From: Crotalaria pallida
Lineage: Eukaryota; Streptophyta; Magnoliopsida; Fabales; Fabaceae
Reading direction: 5' to 3'
Assembly: GCA_037953625.1 (NCBI GenBank)
Contig: CM075652.1
Location: forward strand, 19,922,501-19,986,500
Length of the DNA stretch: 64,000 nt
Below, in pieces: positions 20,945 through 33,437 of this stretch; the first letter of the stretch is position 1, and each line of letters opens with the position of its first letter. A program made the position numbers and the translations under genes. Below the pieces are notes generated by a model. That model did no database searches, was not told where the DNA came from, and was given only the letters and a program-made list of their open reading frames with translations.

Positions 20945-23900
20945 ATGGCGAATGATAATGACAACAACCAAGGAGACCTCTGCCGTCGCCTTAGGGGAAG
21001 GCCACCAAAGAACGCTGGACCAAGGAATGTTGGTGGAAGGAATGTAAGGGATAGACTTGCCCCTGGAGGACCCCCTGAGGGCAACCAGGTTGAAAATCCC
21101 CAGGATCCTCCAGTTGTCCAGCTTACTGATCCAGTTGTTCCGGAGGTCCAAGCGCCAGCCACCGTCCCTCCGGTTGTTGAAGGCCACGAACGACGATCTC
21201 AGCCGCGTCGCGTTTCTGATGGCCATGTGTCGGAATGGCGTGACACAGCGGATTCTGGGCCACGTCAATCTAGGAGGGCCCCTGCTGGATCACGAACTGG
21301 GGAGGACCGACGAGTCGAACGTCACGCTCGCGATAACTCCCGAGTCGAGCGATCTGATAGGGGAGTACCACAGTTTGCTCGAGGCCGCTTTGGAACGCTT
21401 CAGGGTGGCGAACATTCCGGATCTCAAGGAAGATCCTACATGACAACCTCTTCGGCCAGGAGGAGAGAGGAGTCAATTATGGAAATACTGAGAACCCAAA
21501 CTTCATTGATTGAAAAGAAAAACCAGGCTATTGCTACTCTATAGCAGCAAAGCATGGCTAGACTTGCCGAGCAAGGCCCTCGCGCGGCTTTCGGCAACCC
21601 AATTAACCTTCCCCCACCGCCACCCCTCAATTTGAATGTGACACCCGAACCGGCAGTTAAAGAACCCCATCCTGGACACCCCTTTACAGCAGCAATTATG
21701 GCATTTCGGACTCCACAAACTTATATGGGCCATCAGAATGTCTCCCGGTACAATGGGACGACCGATCCGATGGATCACATTGCATCTTACGAGTCTTCCA
21801 TGATATTTTATGGAGGAGAGGATGAAATGAAATGCCGAGCTTTCTCAATGACGTTAGGCCCGGCGCCGTTGAGATGGTTCAACTCCCTACCAGCTAACTC
21901 CATTAGTTCTTGGGCTGAGCTTAGAAGAATTTTCCTGAATCGATATACAGCCAGCATGTCACAGCCCAAATCAGACCATTCATTAGCTGGAGTTGCACAA
22001 AGACCTGGCGAGTCTTTACGCGACTATCTGGCTCAGTATCAGCAAGAGGCCAGTGGCATATCTGGTTTGCAGTCGGGGGTATCCGTCCTTCTGCTTACCC
22101 AAGGACTGCAAGATGGAGATTTCAAGGATTGTCTGATCGGGGAACCACCTAGTAACATGGCGGAACTGAGAGAAAGGTCCAGGAAATATGTTAATCTAGA
22201 GGAGTTCCGAAGGATTAGCACTGCAGCAAGGAGTGCCGAAGGATGACATGAGCAACGTCCTCGCCAAAACGAGGCTCGTCAGAATGATCGTTTCCGAGAT
22301 AGGGGAAGGAAAGATAAGAGAGAAGAGAGAGGAGAAAAACTGCCTCCCAAAGGCAAGTATGATGAACATACCTAGTTAACAGTCCCGAGGAGTCAAATCC
22401 TTCGTGAGACTATGCATACAGAGATGCGTAACATCACTCGGCCACCAGCCTTAAGAAAGGCGGCCCAAAAGGATAGGACGAAGTATTGCGATCATCATGG
22501 CGGATGGGGGCATACCACCGACCAATGTATCCAACTGAAGGATTTGATTGAAGAGATGGTTAGGGATGGTAAGCTTCAACACTATATTGGAGAAGCGTTG
22601 CGCAAGCGTTCCAGAAGGAAAATCCCCTCGCCCCCCAGAACTGAACAGAAGAGGAATAAAAGCCCTTCACCACCAGCGGGCGGAGCCCCTATCCAGCAAT
22701 CCAAGAAAGGCAACGATTTCCTCATTGGCACCATTGCTGGAGGATTTGCTGGGGGTGGGGAAAAGAAGTGCGATCGCAAGAAGTATGTGGGACAAGTTCT
22801 CTCGGTGGCAAGCCGACCGATACAAAAACCCAGAAAGAAAAGTGTGGTCATCAGTTTTAGCGATGAGGATTTTGAAGACATCCTACAGGACCACAATGAC
22901 CCAATGGTCGTCACAGCAAGGATTGGAAACTACGAAGTAAGAAGGATTCTCGTCGATCAAGGGAGTTCGGCGGACATCATGTTTTTGGATTTGTTCGAAA
23001 AATTGAAGTTGAAAAGGTCCGATCTCACCCCGTTCGAGGGAAGCTTGATCGGCTTCACGGGACATTCAATTGTTCCTTTAGGCCATATTCACCTCCCAGT
23101 GACCATGGGGGAACCACCTTCTGCTCGGACTGAAATGGTGAAGTGGTTAGTTGTCCAGGCTCCCTCGGCGTACAATGCTATCTTTGGACGAACGACACTC
23201 CAGTCCTTCGGCGCCGTTGTTTCGACGGTACACTTGGCCATGAAATTCCCGCGGTCGGATGACAAGGTAGTAACAGTGCGGTCCGAACAGGAGTTGGCTC
23301 GGAAGTGCTACAACATCAGCTTGGGGAAGTTAAAGCTGGATGATGAGAAAGTGATGCAGGAACCGTTGAACAAAGGAAGTGTCAACTTGGCTGATCTCGA
23401 CGTAAGAGAGGAGGATGAAACTAGACCGACCCCTCAGGGGGACTTCAAAAAGGTAATCCTAGGCCCCGAGCCATCTCGTTGCGTCAAGATCGGAGTTGGC
23501 CTATTTGAGGAACTAGAAAAGGAGCTTGCTGAATTATTAGTGGAAAATAAGGACTTGTTTGCCTGGACTTCGGCAGACATGCCGGGAATCGATCCTAACT
23601 TCATCTGCCACAAGTTAAGTGTGTATCCTGGCGCTAAGCCAGTGTGTCAAAAAAAGAGAAGGGTCAGAATCGAGAAGGCACAGGCGACAGATGAGAAAGT
23701 AGCCGAGCTATTGGAAGCAGGGTTTATCAGAGAGGTAGTGTACACTGATTAGTTGGCCAATCCCGTGTTAGTCAAGAAATCCAATGGGAAGTGGAGGATG
23801 TGCGTGGACTACACAGATTTGAACAAGGTTTGCCCCAAGGACCAGTACCCACTTCCTTGCATTGATAAACTGGTGGATAGCTCGGCAGGTTATCAAAGGC

Positions 23901-26602
23901 TGTCCTTTATGGATGCTTACTCGGGGTACAATCAAATCCCAATGTACCCCCCGGATCAGGTAAAGACCTCGTTTATCACAGAAAACGCCACATATTGTTA
24001 CAATGTGATGTCGTTTGGGTTGAAGAATGCTGGGGCAACTTACCAGCGGATGATGAACAAGGTGTTTGGTCCTCTGGTTGGGCCGAGGATGAAGGTTTAT
24101 ATAGACGATATGATTGCAAAAAGCTTAAAGGAGGAAGATCATGCTAAAGATTTTAAGGAAATCTTAGGAAGGATCCGGCAATTCAATATGAGATTGAACC
24201 CGGAAAAATGCACATTCAGAGTTCCGGCAGGGTCCTTCCTCAGATTCATGCTTACTGAGCGCGGAATCGAGGCAAATCCAGAAAAGTGTCGAGCTATTCT
24301 GGAGATGAAGAGTCTGTCGGATATCAAGGGTGTACAGCAACTGGCGGGTCGGGTTGCAGCTCTCTCAAGGTTTCTATCTCAATCAGCTAGGAAGGCCCTT
24401 CCCTGGTACAAGCTGTTGAGGAAGGAGAAGGAAAAGGCGTTTGAATGGGATGAAGCATGCGAAAAGGCCTTTACTGATCTTAAGCATTATTTGGCATCAC
24501 CTCCAATTTTGTCTAGTCCGAACAATGGGGAAACTCTTTTCCTATACTTATCAGTGGGAGACTCGGTGATCAGTTCGGTTTTGGTTCGGGAGGAATCTGG
24601 TAAAGAGTTGCCCATCTATTTTGTTAGCCGAGCTCTCCAGGGACCAGAGTTGAGATATCAAAAAGTGGAGAAATTAGCTTTCTGCTTGATTGTTACTGCC
24701 AGACGACTGCGCCAGTATTTCCAAAGCCACCATATCACGGTCAGAACGGCCCAGCCGATCCGTCAAATATTGCAGAAACCTGATTTGGCTGGAAGGATGG
24801 TAACCTGGGCAATTGAGCTTTCCGAGTTTGAAATCACTTTCGAACAAAGAAAGGCGATGAAGTCTCAGGCTTTGGCTGATTTCCTTACCAAGTTTACTGA
24901 GCCATTGACGAGCTCAACCTCGGATTGGAACATTTATGTGGATGGATCAAGTAACAAACTTGGAGTAGGGGCAGGAATAATTTTGGAGAACTCCGAGGGA
25001 GTCACCCTCGAGTACTCTTTGAAGTTCGGATTTTCAACGTCGAACAATCAAGCGGAGTATGAAGCCGTTTTGGCAGGATTGAGGATGGCAAAAGACGTGG
25101 GGGCCCGAGAGGTAAAAGTTTTTAGTGATTCTCAGTTGGTGGTTTCACAGGTCAAGGGCGAGTTTCAGGCTAAGGAACCTATCCTTCAAAAATACTTGGA
25201 AAAGCTAAAGTTCCTATCCTCCGAATTTATGAAGGTCGAAATCTGCCACATTCCGAGGGAAAGTAATAGCCGAGCGGATATTCTTTCCAAACTCGCATCA
25301 ACAAAAAAGTCTGAAAACAACAAAACTCTGATTCAAGAAATGGTGCATGGACCTAGTGTTGTCCTCTCCATTTCAGTGGATTCGAGCTGGATCACTCCAA
25401 TTGTAGGTTACTTGGAACAAGGGATTGTGCCAACTGATCCAGTCGAGGCCAAGAAACTCGTCAGAAAAGCATCGCAGTTTGCCCTTGTAAGTGGAGTCCT
25501 GTTTCGCTGAGGGGTTAGCGGCCCAATGCTCAGATGTTTGGACCCTACCGAAGCAAAACAAACGCTGAAGGAAGTTCACGGGGGGGTTGGAAGTCATCAT
25601 GTTGGGGGGAAATCACTGGCTAAAAAGATCCTAAGGGCAGGATACTACTGGCCGACCCTTCAACAAGATGCAATCCACCATGTGAAGAGATGTGAGAAAT
25701 GTCAGTTCCACAGTGATGTATATCAGAAACCCCCTGAGGAACTCCATTCACTTTCATCTCCATATCCTTTCTATCAGTGGGGAATGGATTTAATCGGACC
25801 GTTCCCTACCGCACCAGGACAGATCAAGTGGGTGATAGTGGCCATTGATTATTTCACAAAGTGGGTTGAAGCTGAGCCGCTTGCTACCATTTCATCAGCA
25901 AAGGTTCAGAAGTTCTTCGAGAGACAGGTCGTAGCTCGATTCGGAGTTCCGCAAGTGGTAGTAACAGACAATGGAACCCAATTTGCGGCAAAGGCATTCA
26001 AGGATTTGGTCAACGCTCTGAGCATTAAGCACTATTTTTCCTCAGTCGAGCATCCCCAGACTAATGGGCAAGTAGAATCCGTTAACCAATCCATCATTCA
26101 GGGAATCAAAAGAAGACTCGAAGGTGCGAAGGGGAATTGGCTGGAAAACTTGTATGAGGTACTTTGGTCGTATCGCACAACCATACAAACCTCAACAGGA
26201 GAAACACCTTATCGGCTCACTTATGGGTCTGACGCAGTCATTCCCATTGAAACAATCATCCCTTCATTCCGAGTTATGCAACAGCCGAATCCCCTCAACA
26301 GCACTATATTGTGTGAGGATCTGATTTTGTGGGAGGAAGTCAGGGATTTAGCCGCCGAACGAGAGAAGCATGCCAAGACGATGCAAGCGAAAGGATATAA
26401 TCGTACGGTTGTGCCCAGAGAGTTCGAGCTAGGCGACCTTGTCTTAAGAAGAGCTGATATTGGTCTCAAAAATGCAAAGGACGGAAAATTGGCCCAAAGC
26501 TGGGAAGGACCATACCGAATAGCCTCTAAGACTGGAACAGGAGCCTACCAGCTCGAAACTCTCTCGGGAACCCTCATCAACAACACTTGGAACGCGGCAT
26601 AG
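20945..26602 (+). pseudogene. gag-pol: Tat-lineage Gag-Pol, one frame broken by stop codons only
   Basis: One reading frame runs from ATG 20945 to the stop at 26600 (next in-frame stop 26618) with internal stops at 21542, 22244, 22373, 23750 and 25508 and no frameshift. Order: basic/Pro-rich N-terminus, Gag capsid (about 21690-22200), CX2H-type nucleocapsid remnant near 22490, protease with DQGSSAD (Asp codon 22955), RT with YIDD (24104-24109), a first RNase H with degenerate catalytic positions, a second archaeal-type RNase H (YVDGSS, AEYEA, SDSQL, ADILSKLA, about 24925-25300), then integrase with the GMDLIGP, TDNGTQF and QVESVN triad. It would act in cytoplasmic particles and the nucleus. 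All stops fit C-to-T or G-to-A changes. Inactive as it stands. Confidence 0.9.
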
Positions 26603-26620
26603 CTCAGAGCATACTATAGT

Positions 26621-27145
26621 TAGAATTTTTCTTTCATTTCAATTTTAGTGTCAATTGTTTTTATTGTATCGTTTATTTCTTTTTAATGATGGTGTACGCT
26701 CGGTGGAATTCAGAGCCCATTGTACTTTCTGCTTCTGATTAATAAAAAGACTTGTTATTGAATTCATTGTATTACGTACTTTTCCTCATACTCGATTAGC
26801 CACCGTTTATGACGCGAACGATTATAAACAGCTCTAACAAGAGCTTATAACTCGTCAAGTACTTTTAATAAGATTCCCGATTAAATCATGATTTTTTCGA
26901 ATCATTTTATATTGCGGATAGAGGAACCCACCTCAACTAAAGTGCTGGAGTTCCGAGATCTTAACACTTGAATTCTTAACAAAGAGCGTAAAAAGAAGCA
27001 TAACATGATTACGGATATTATAAAATATTCCAAATGAAACAGTAATACAAGTTTAAACCCATCTACTGGGGCAATTACAAAAAAGATAGCAGAATAATCA
27101 AACCAACAAAACATTTATGCATTTCTTTTCATTTATGCATTTCTT
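26621..27145 (+). other. Tat element 3' non-coding region, truncated
   Basis: Non-coding sequence after pol, including CTCGATTAGCCACCG (about 26789), shared in degenerate form with LARD1. The polypurine tract and 3' LTR are not present before the breakpoint. Confidence 0.6.
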
Positions 27146-27146
27146 T

Positions 27147-28701
27147 TCATTTCGTTTGATGCACAAAATACTCGAGTCTCTTAAAGGATGAGGAGCCAAA
27201 TGCTAAAGGAAAGGAGCATTCCTTAGGGAAATCAGCGTTGAGTTCCATGGATTGTTCTTGATTTTTCTCCTCAACTAATTCAACTGATTTTTCCTTGCTT
27301 TCGGAATGCTCCTTTCCTTTAGCATTTGGCTCCTTATCCTCATCAATGAACAAATCTCCAAGAATACCTGAAATGTCATTAACAGATACCTTTCCCAACT
27401 TTCTGGGATCGGATTCGTCAAATGATACATGAATAGATTCTTCAATAGTATTACAAGATTTATTGTAAATCCTATATGCTTTGCTCGAAATAGAATATCC
27501 AAGGAATATGCCCTCATCAGCTCTAGCCTCAAAACTTCCTAGATTTTCTCTACCATTATTATGCACATAACATTTACATCCAAAAACACGAAAAATGGGA
27601 AATATTCGGTTTTCTCCCCTTGTACAGCTCATAGGGGGTTTTCTTTAAAATAGGACTAATTAAAACATGATTCATAGCATAAGAAGCTGTACTCACTGCA
27701 TCGGCCCAAAAGTATGCAGGCAAATTCATGTCATTAAGCATTGTTCTCGAAAGCTCTTTTAATGAACGATTTTTCCTCTCCACAACTCCGTTTTGCTCAG
27801 GAGTTCTTGGAGCTGAAAAATAATGCTTAATTCCATGTTTTTCGCAAAATTTTTCAAAAAGATGATTTTCAAATTCTCCACCATGATCAGTTTTAATGGA
27901 TGCAAACCACAGATGCAATTGGTTTTGAATAATCTTGGCTAGCTTTTTAAATTCATGAAATGCATCATTTTTATGAGTAATAAAAAGTGTCCATGTATAC
28001 CTAGAATAGTCATCCACCACAACTAAACAATAGTAGTTGCCACCAAAGCTTTTTGTTTGACACGGTCCAAAAAGATCCATATGTAAAAGTTCCAAGGGCC
28101 TTTGAGATTAAACAAGGTTTTTAGAAGGAAGAGATGCCCTCGTGAGTTTGGATTTTGAACAAGGATCACATTTTTCAGAAATAGAAAAATTTTGCTTTGG
28201 CAGACCAACTACTAAGTTTTTAGAAGAAATTTTATTTAAATGAGCCATGTGGATGTGACCTATTCTACGATGCCATAGCCACGATTCATCCTCTTTACAT
28301 AATAAACATTTCGCATCATTTGAGGGTATTGAATTAAAATCAATAACATAAACATTGTTTATCCTGCGAGCAATTAGCTTAATAAGATTATCAATTTTAC
28401 CCTCGATAATACATCTATCGGAATCAAAAATAACCCTATTGCCCTTATCACACAATTGACTAATACTTAGCAGATTGTGTTTTAGGCCCTCAGCATGTAA
28501 GACATTTTCAATACAAGGGTTAGGAGGTGTACCAATTTTACCGACTCCGAGAATCTTTCCTTGATTGTTATCTCCGAAAGTCACATGTCCTTGGTCCTTT
28601 GGCACGAGATGCGAAAATTTAGATTTATCTCCAGTCATATGTTTTGAGCATCCGCTATCCAAGTACCACCACGACTTCCTTTCTTCCGGAGAAACATACA
28701 A
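27147..28701 (-). pseudogene. pol: SIRE-2 Pol fragment (protease, integrase)
   Basis: Starts after the Gag stop with the protease motif YLDSGCSKHMTG, then the HHCC finger and integrase with the D-D-35-E residues (MDLFGP, KTDHGGEF, NGVVERKN). Defects: in-frame TAA at 28108-28110 just upstream of the integrase core and a one-base insertion near 27590 in a T-run. The C-terminal integrase region continues in another frame to 27147, where the sequence turns into an inverted copy of itself. RT is missing. Residues at the Gag-Pol junction are sense here, unlike SIRE-1. Confidence 0.85.
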
Positions 28702-28710
28702 GCAAAGAGT

Positions 28711-30399
28711 TCAAGGTTTCTTTTTAGGTACACATGTCTTTTTGGGTCCTTGAGCATTAGTATAGCCATAGTTTAAATCATGCCACCTTCTAGTTTCATT
28801 GTTCGGTTTAACGAACTTCACTTTTCGGTGTATGCATTCATGTGCACCATGACCCTTCTTACCACAAATATGACAAATAATTAACGGTTTCTTATGATTA
28901 CTAGCAGGGACAAAAGTGGTACTTAATTTCTTTTGATGCCTACCGGGTTGATATCCTAAACCCACTCTATTGAAGAAAATTTTTTGTCTCCCTAGCATTA
29001 AATTTAGAGTATTTCTACCTTTTGTAAATTTAGCAAGGGTTTCTTTTAGATCCTCAACTTCTTTAACCAAATCCTTGCAGAATTTACAAGAAGAAGAACT
29101 AGCTTTAAATTTAATGTCATTACTCAAGGTGTTTGAAGAATTTTTTAAAGTCAAATTCAGCTCCTTATTTTGATTTTTCAAAAATTCATTTTCTTTAATA
29201 TGGTTTTTATTCTTTTCTAAAAGAGAAGCTGAATTTTTCTTTTCTAGAGAAACCAATAAGGATAACCTCATCGATTCCTCATGCAATTCTTCAAATGCCT
29301 CTTGTAATTCATCATAAGAAAAATTCAGATCAGAAGTTACCTCTTCTCCGTGAGCCATTAAGCATATGTTGGCGGTCTCCTCTTATTCGTCTGAATCTTC
29401 ATCTGAACTTCCTTCATTGTCCAGCCATGCCAAGTATGCTTGCTTCCCCTTCTTTGAATTACAGGTGCCTTTTTCTGAATTTTCTTTCTTTTTCAGTTGG
29501 TAGCAATCTGCTCTGATGTGACCAGGCTTGCCACACTCATGACATGTAATGGTTGAGCCTCCACTCTTGTTGTTGTCTCTTCTGTTGAAATTTTTCTTCT
29601 TCAGAAATTTCCCGAACTTTTTGACCAAAAGACCCATGTGTTCATCATTTAGCAATTCTTTGTCCGAGTCACTTTCTGGTGCAGGTGCTTCAGCTTTGAA
29701 CGCCAAACTTTTAACCTTCTTGTTTTCTTCTTCATGCTGAGCCAACCTTTTTAATTCACTTTCGTGTTCTTGTAATTTCCCAAAGAGAGTTGCCAGCGTC
29801 ATAGTTGAAAGATTTCTTGATTCAGCAATCGCTGTCACTTTGGGTTGCCATTCTCTTCCCAAGCACCTTAGGACTTTGTTGATGAGATCCTCATTGGTAA
29901 ATTTCTTCCCCAATGTCGTCAGCTGATTTACAATCATTGTGAAGCATTTTTGGATTTCTTGAATAGATTCTCCATCTTTCATTCTGAATAACTCATATTC
30001 ACCAGTCAGCGTGTTGATTCTCGATCTCTTTACTTCAGTTGTACCTTCATGCGTGACTTCCAGCGTATCCCACATTTGTTGTGCTGTCTCGCATGTTGAT
30101 ATCCTGAAAAACTCATCATAGCTCAAAGCAGATGTTATAATATTTTTTGCTTTCAAGACGTACTAGACTCTACGTTCCTCCTCCTTCGTCCATTCAGCCA
30201 TAGGCTTATCGACTGTGTTACCATTAACCACATAGGTAGGAACATAGGGACCATTTACGACAGCATCCCAAACTTTTAATCCAACTCCTTGAATAAAAAT
30301 TTTCATACGAGCTTTCCAATACGCGTACCCTACCCCATCAAACATTGGAGGACGGTTAATAGAACTCCCTTCATCACCAAACAGAGAGTTTGAAGCCAT
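28711..30399 (-). pseudogene. gag: SIRE-2 Gag, interrupted by two stops
   Basis: Same architecture as SIRE-1 Gag: ATG at 30399 (MASNSLFG), UBN2-like region, CCHC finger CHECGKPGHIRADC, Glu/Lys-rich coiled-coil-like segment, second knuckle CHICGKKGHGAHEC. One frame throughout, with in-frame stops at 30163-30165 (TAG) and 29383-29385 (TAA), both explicable as CAG/CAA to stop by C-to-T. It ends at TGA 28711-28713, the same Gag-terminal stop as SIRE-1, in frame with protease. Confidence 0.88.
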
Positions 30400-30449
30400 A
30401 CTCTTGAGACGGTTAAGTCTTAACACAAGAGACTAGCTCTGATGCCAAT

Positions 30450-32146
30450 TGTTGGTTTTGGCCTCAAAATCTCGAGAGGGGGGGTGAATCGAGTTTTATT
30501 AATGTATTGTAAAAATCGTTACAAATTAAAAAATGATTTGAGATGGAGAGATTAAGCGTTTGAAACGGATCGCGAAAACGATTGATAATAATAAACGAGT
30601 AGCGCGGAAACGTAAAAAATTGAAATATGCGGAAATTAAAAGAGATAGGGATAGAAAAGCTTGCACCGGTGAATTTTATACTGGTTCAGCCTTCCCGTCG
30701 AAAGGCCTAGTCCAGTCCCCAAGCGACTCGCCTGAGAGTTCTTATACCAAGCAATAGAGCCGCACCCTATTACAACCAAGAGCACCCCGCACACTACTAG
30801 GAACCTCCGTTCGCTAGGGGCCTCAATCACACAGCAGGGTTCCTCGCCCTACGACATATCAAATGTCCACTAAGGGATTCTCTCCCTAATCACTAAGGTT
30901 TAGAACGAATACAATGAGAGTGATTACAATAGTTTGATGTGTTCTTCAACAACACAGATGCAACAATCAAGTACTATGATAATGAAGTAGTTGTTTCTCT
31001 AGAAGTCACTCAGCCAATAAGGATTTTTTGTTCTTCAAAAATATGAACGTGAAAAGCAGAAGACTTGTGAAGAAGAAGAAGAGAGAAACGCGAAGCTTAG
31101 AAAAAATGAATGAATGATCTGATCGAATGAAAATGAAATTGCCTCAATGTTGGAGTGATTTTGATTTTAAAAAGAAAACCTTTTAGAATCAAAAAGGATT
31201 TTGAATAAGTAAAACAAAATCAAAATAAAATAAAATAAGATTTGAAATAAGTTTTAAAATCAAAACTAAATCAAAATGATTTACAAAATAAAATAAAGAT
31301 TTGATTCTTAAAACCAAAAAGGAAATATTTCAAATTTAAAATAATTTTCGAATTTTATAAAATAAATCAGAATCTTTTATATAAAAACAAATCAGGAAAT
31401 AATCAAAATGATTCTGACACGTTTTTCAATAAAACATGAAGTAATCGATTACTTTATGAAGGTAATCGATTATTCCTTCAAAAATAGTAATTCTTAAATT
31501 CATTTGAAAACCATGTAATCGATTATACCAAGAATAGTTAATCGATTACTGAGCCTCTGATATGCATATGATGCAACATCATGTAATCGATTACTGCAGA
31601 GCTTGTAATCGATTACTAAGCCTCTGAAAAATATATGATGCAACAATTATAATCGATTACTTGACCCATGTAATCGATTACTTTCATAGAAAAGTAACTG
31701 ATTAACAAAATTCAATTAATCGATTACAACCTCGCTGATTTTTCTATGATGCAACAAAGTTAATCGATTACTTTATGAGATAATCGATTACTCTTTCTTG
31801 CAAACATACAAATATACAGAGTTTTGTAACATCAAGTATTTTTACTAAGATTCAATGCAGAAAAAATTTTTCATGCAAAAACACGTTTTTCTTCTTCTCT
31901 CCTAAAATGAAAAACTTATTGGCTTTTGTAACTCTTAAGGAAATAAAAACTCCATTACCTTACAATTGATCTAAGAAGAAGGTTTCTAATAATCTTTGCT
32001 TTGCTTGAGCCTTCAATCTTGAATGACACTTGCACTTGTGAGCTTGAACTTGAGTTGGCTTGTTATCATCAAAACACTTTCTTGAATTAAACTTGAAGTC
32101 CATAGAGAGTTTGAAGCATGTCTTCCAACTAGCTTGACTTCCAACA
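30450..32146 (-). repeat. SIRE-2 5' LTR (1697 bp)
   Basis: Plus-strand TGTTGGTTTTGG at 30450 to CTTCCAACA at 32146. Contains the palindrome array at 31442-31790 and TATATAAAAG (minus) at 31374-31383. The PBS, GGCATCAGAGC on the minus strand, lies at 30435-30447. Confidence 0.92.
31442..31790. promoter_or_regulatory. TAATCGATTA paired-palindrome array, SIRE-2 LTR
   Basis: Eleven perfect words at 31442, 31463, 31516, 31539, 31584, 31606, 31650, 31671, 31717, 31761 and 31781, plus a degenerate TAACTGATTA at 31695. Pair spacing is 21, 23, 22, 21, 22 and 20 bp. The array edge is 58 bp from the TATA box, as in SIRE-1. Confidence 0.85.
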
Positions 32147-33437
32147 CATTACACCACTGAATTCACCTTCGCTAGATCCACCACAATTTCTTCTTTAAAG
32201 ATCACATGCCCTGCGAACTTAACTTTGCTCAACCAAAACTCCTCCTTGGTGAGTTTAGCACACAACTACTCCTCCTGCAGGATTCTCAACACAATCCTGA
32301 GATGTTCCTCATGCTCCTCCGGATTCTTAGAATAAACCACAAACGAATCCAAATATAATCTAAAGGTCCCGTTCTTATAATCCATAAAAGAACAGGTGCA
32401 TTAGTCAATCCGAACGGCATTATTTCCTACTCATAATGTCCGTATCGAGATCAAAATGCAGTCTTAGGTGTATCCCTGTCCCGAATCCTGATTTGGGGTG
32501 AATCCGACCTCTAATCAATCTTAGAAAACACTTAGACTCCTTTAACCTGATCCAACCATAACCTTTTTAGCAACTTCTCTACGTGTTTCTTCCATTTGAC
32601 CATTCCCGATGGTACCATATTATAAGGGTAGTAGAGATAGAATCAGTTTCAAGAATTAACTTGATTCCAAACTCTATATCTTTTACTCAAGGATAAACCC
32701 GACATCATTTCTTGTAACCAAGATTTCTTTAAACCCCTTTTTCCTTCACTGCTGCCCAGAAGCAAACACATGGATCCATTGGATTCCAGATTCGAAGCTT
32801 GGGAATCCCAATACAGGGTTGTTCTATCATCATTAATCATGATTACTTGATCTCTCGGCTTCCAAACTGTGTCTAAGATCAAATGTAATCATGACATAGG
32901 TAGATAGACAAAGTCTAATACCTTAATAGAACAATTCAGGCATAGATTGGAAACAACTACAAGAAGATTTGTAGGAGTCTCTACTTTGAGATAGCAGATT
33001 AGATAAGACATAGAGCGACTTTGATCAATACCCGTATCCATAAGGAACAAAAGAAAGGATAGATTTAGAGTTTAACAAACTCAACAAGGTTGATCTTTAA
33101 GAAGATGACTGCCCTGCACTCGGTCTGAGAAGTTGATTAACTTTTAACACTAGTGAGGGTAAACATTCTTCCCCAGAGTTAAGGACTTAACTACAACTCC
33201 TTAAGATTTCCTTATCCCTGGTTCTATGAGAACGTAATAAACCAACACTATGGTTTTGGGTTTACAACATGTCTAAAGAGAAGCATACAACTATCATACT
33301 TCTACTTAGACTACATAGAACACTTCTTAATAGCAGACTAAGCTACTTATCTAGAGCCATTACACATAACCTTAGATATAGTTTGGAAGTATATGAAAGC
33401 ATACTTCCCAGGAACATTGCAGATATCGATGAGCAGC
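32147..33437 (-). pseudogene. Decayed chromovirus pol (element A internal region)
   Basis: On the minus strand, broken stretches recall chromovirus reverse transcriptase in the right order: a protease-RT linker near 32690, KTAF-like and MPFGLTNAP-like stretches near 32400-32480, and EEHEEHLRIVLRILQEE near 32270-32330 leading to FWLSKVKFAGHVI at about 32200. Many stops and indels. The segment was later interrupted by the Athila-like element; GCAGC at 33433-33437 is its TSD. The continuation toward the PBS lies at 43530-43588. Confidence 0.75.

Larger units (their letters stand above)
20262..27145 (+). mobile_element. Tat-lineage Ty3-gypsy retrotransposon, 3'-truncated
   Basis: Has a 629-bp 5' LTR, PBS, a full gag-pol frame with two RNase H domains (the hallmark of the Tat lineage), and about 520 bp of 3' non-coding sequence. 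The 3' LTR is missing: homology ends near 27145, where a piece of minus-strand SIRE begins. The junction carries a tandem CATTTATGCATTTCTTTT duplication. Confidence 0.87.
27146..32146 (-). mobile_element. SIRE-2: 5' half of a SIRE-like copia on the minus strand
   Basis: Contains a 5' LTR, PBS, gag and pol up to just past integrase; RT, RNase H and the 3' LTR are absent. The truncated left end (27150-27222) carries a 32-bp inverted copy of its own sequence from 27303-27334. It is closely related to SIRE-1 at the protein level. The right end (32146) abuts decayed chromovirus pol, into which it probably inserted. Confidence 0.88.

Noticed and set aside
20854..21268. Minus-strand frames opposite Tat gag
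   Set aside because: Shadows of the Gag frame; no independent support.
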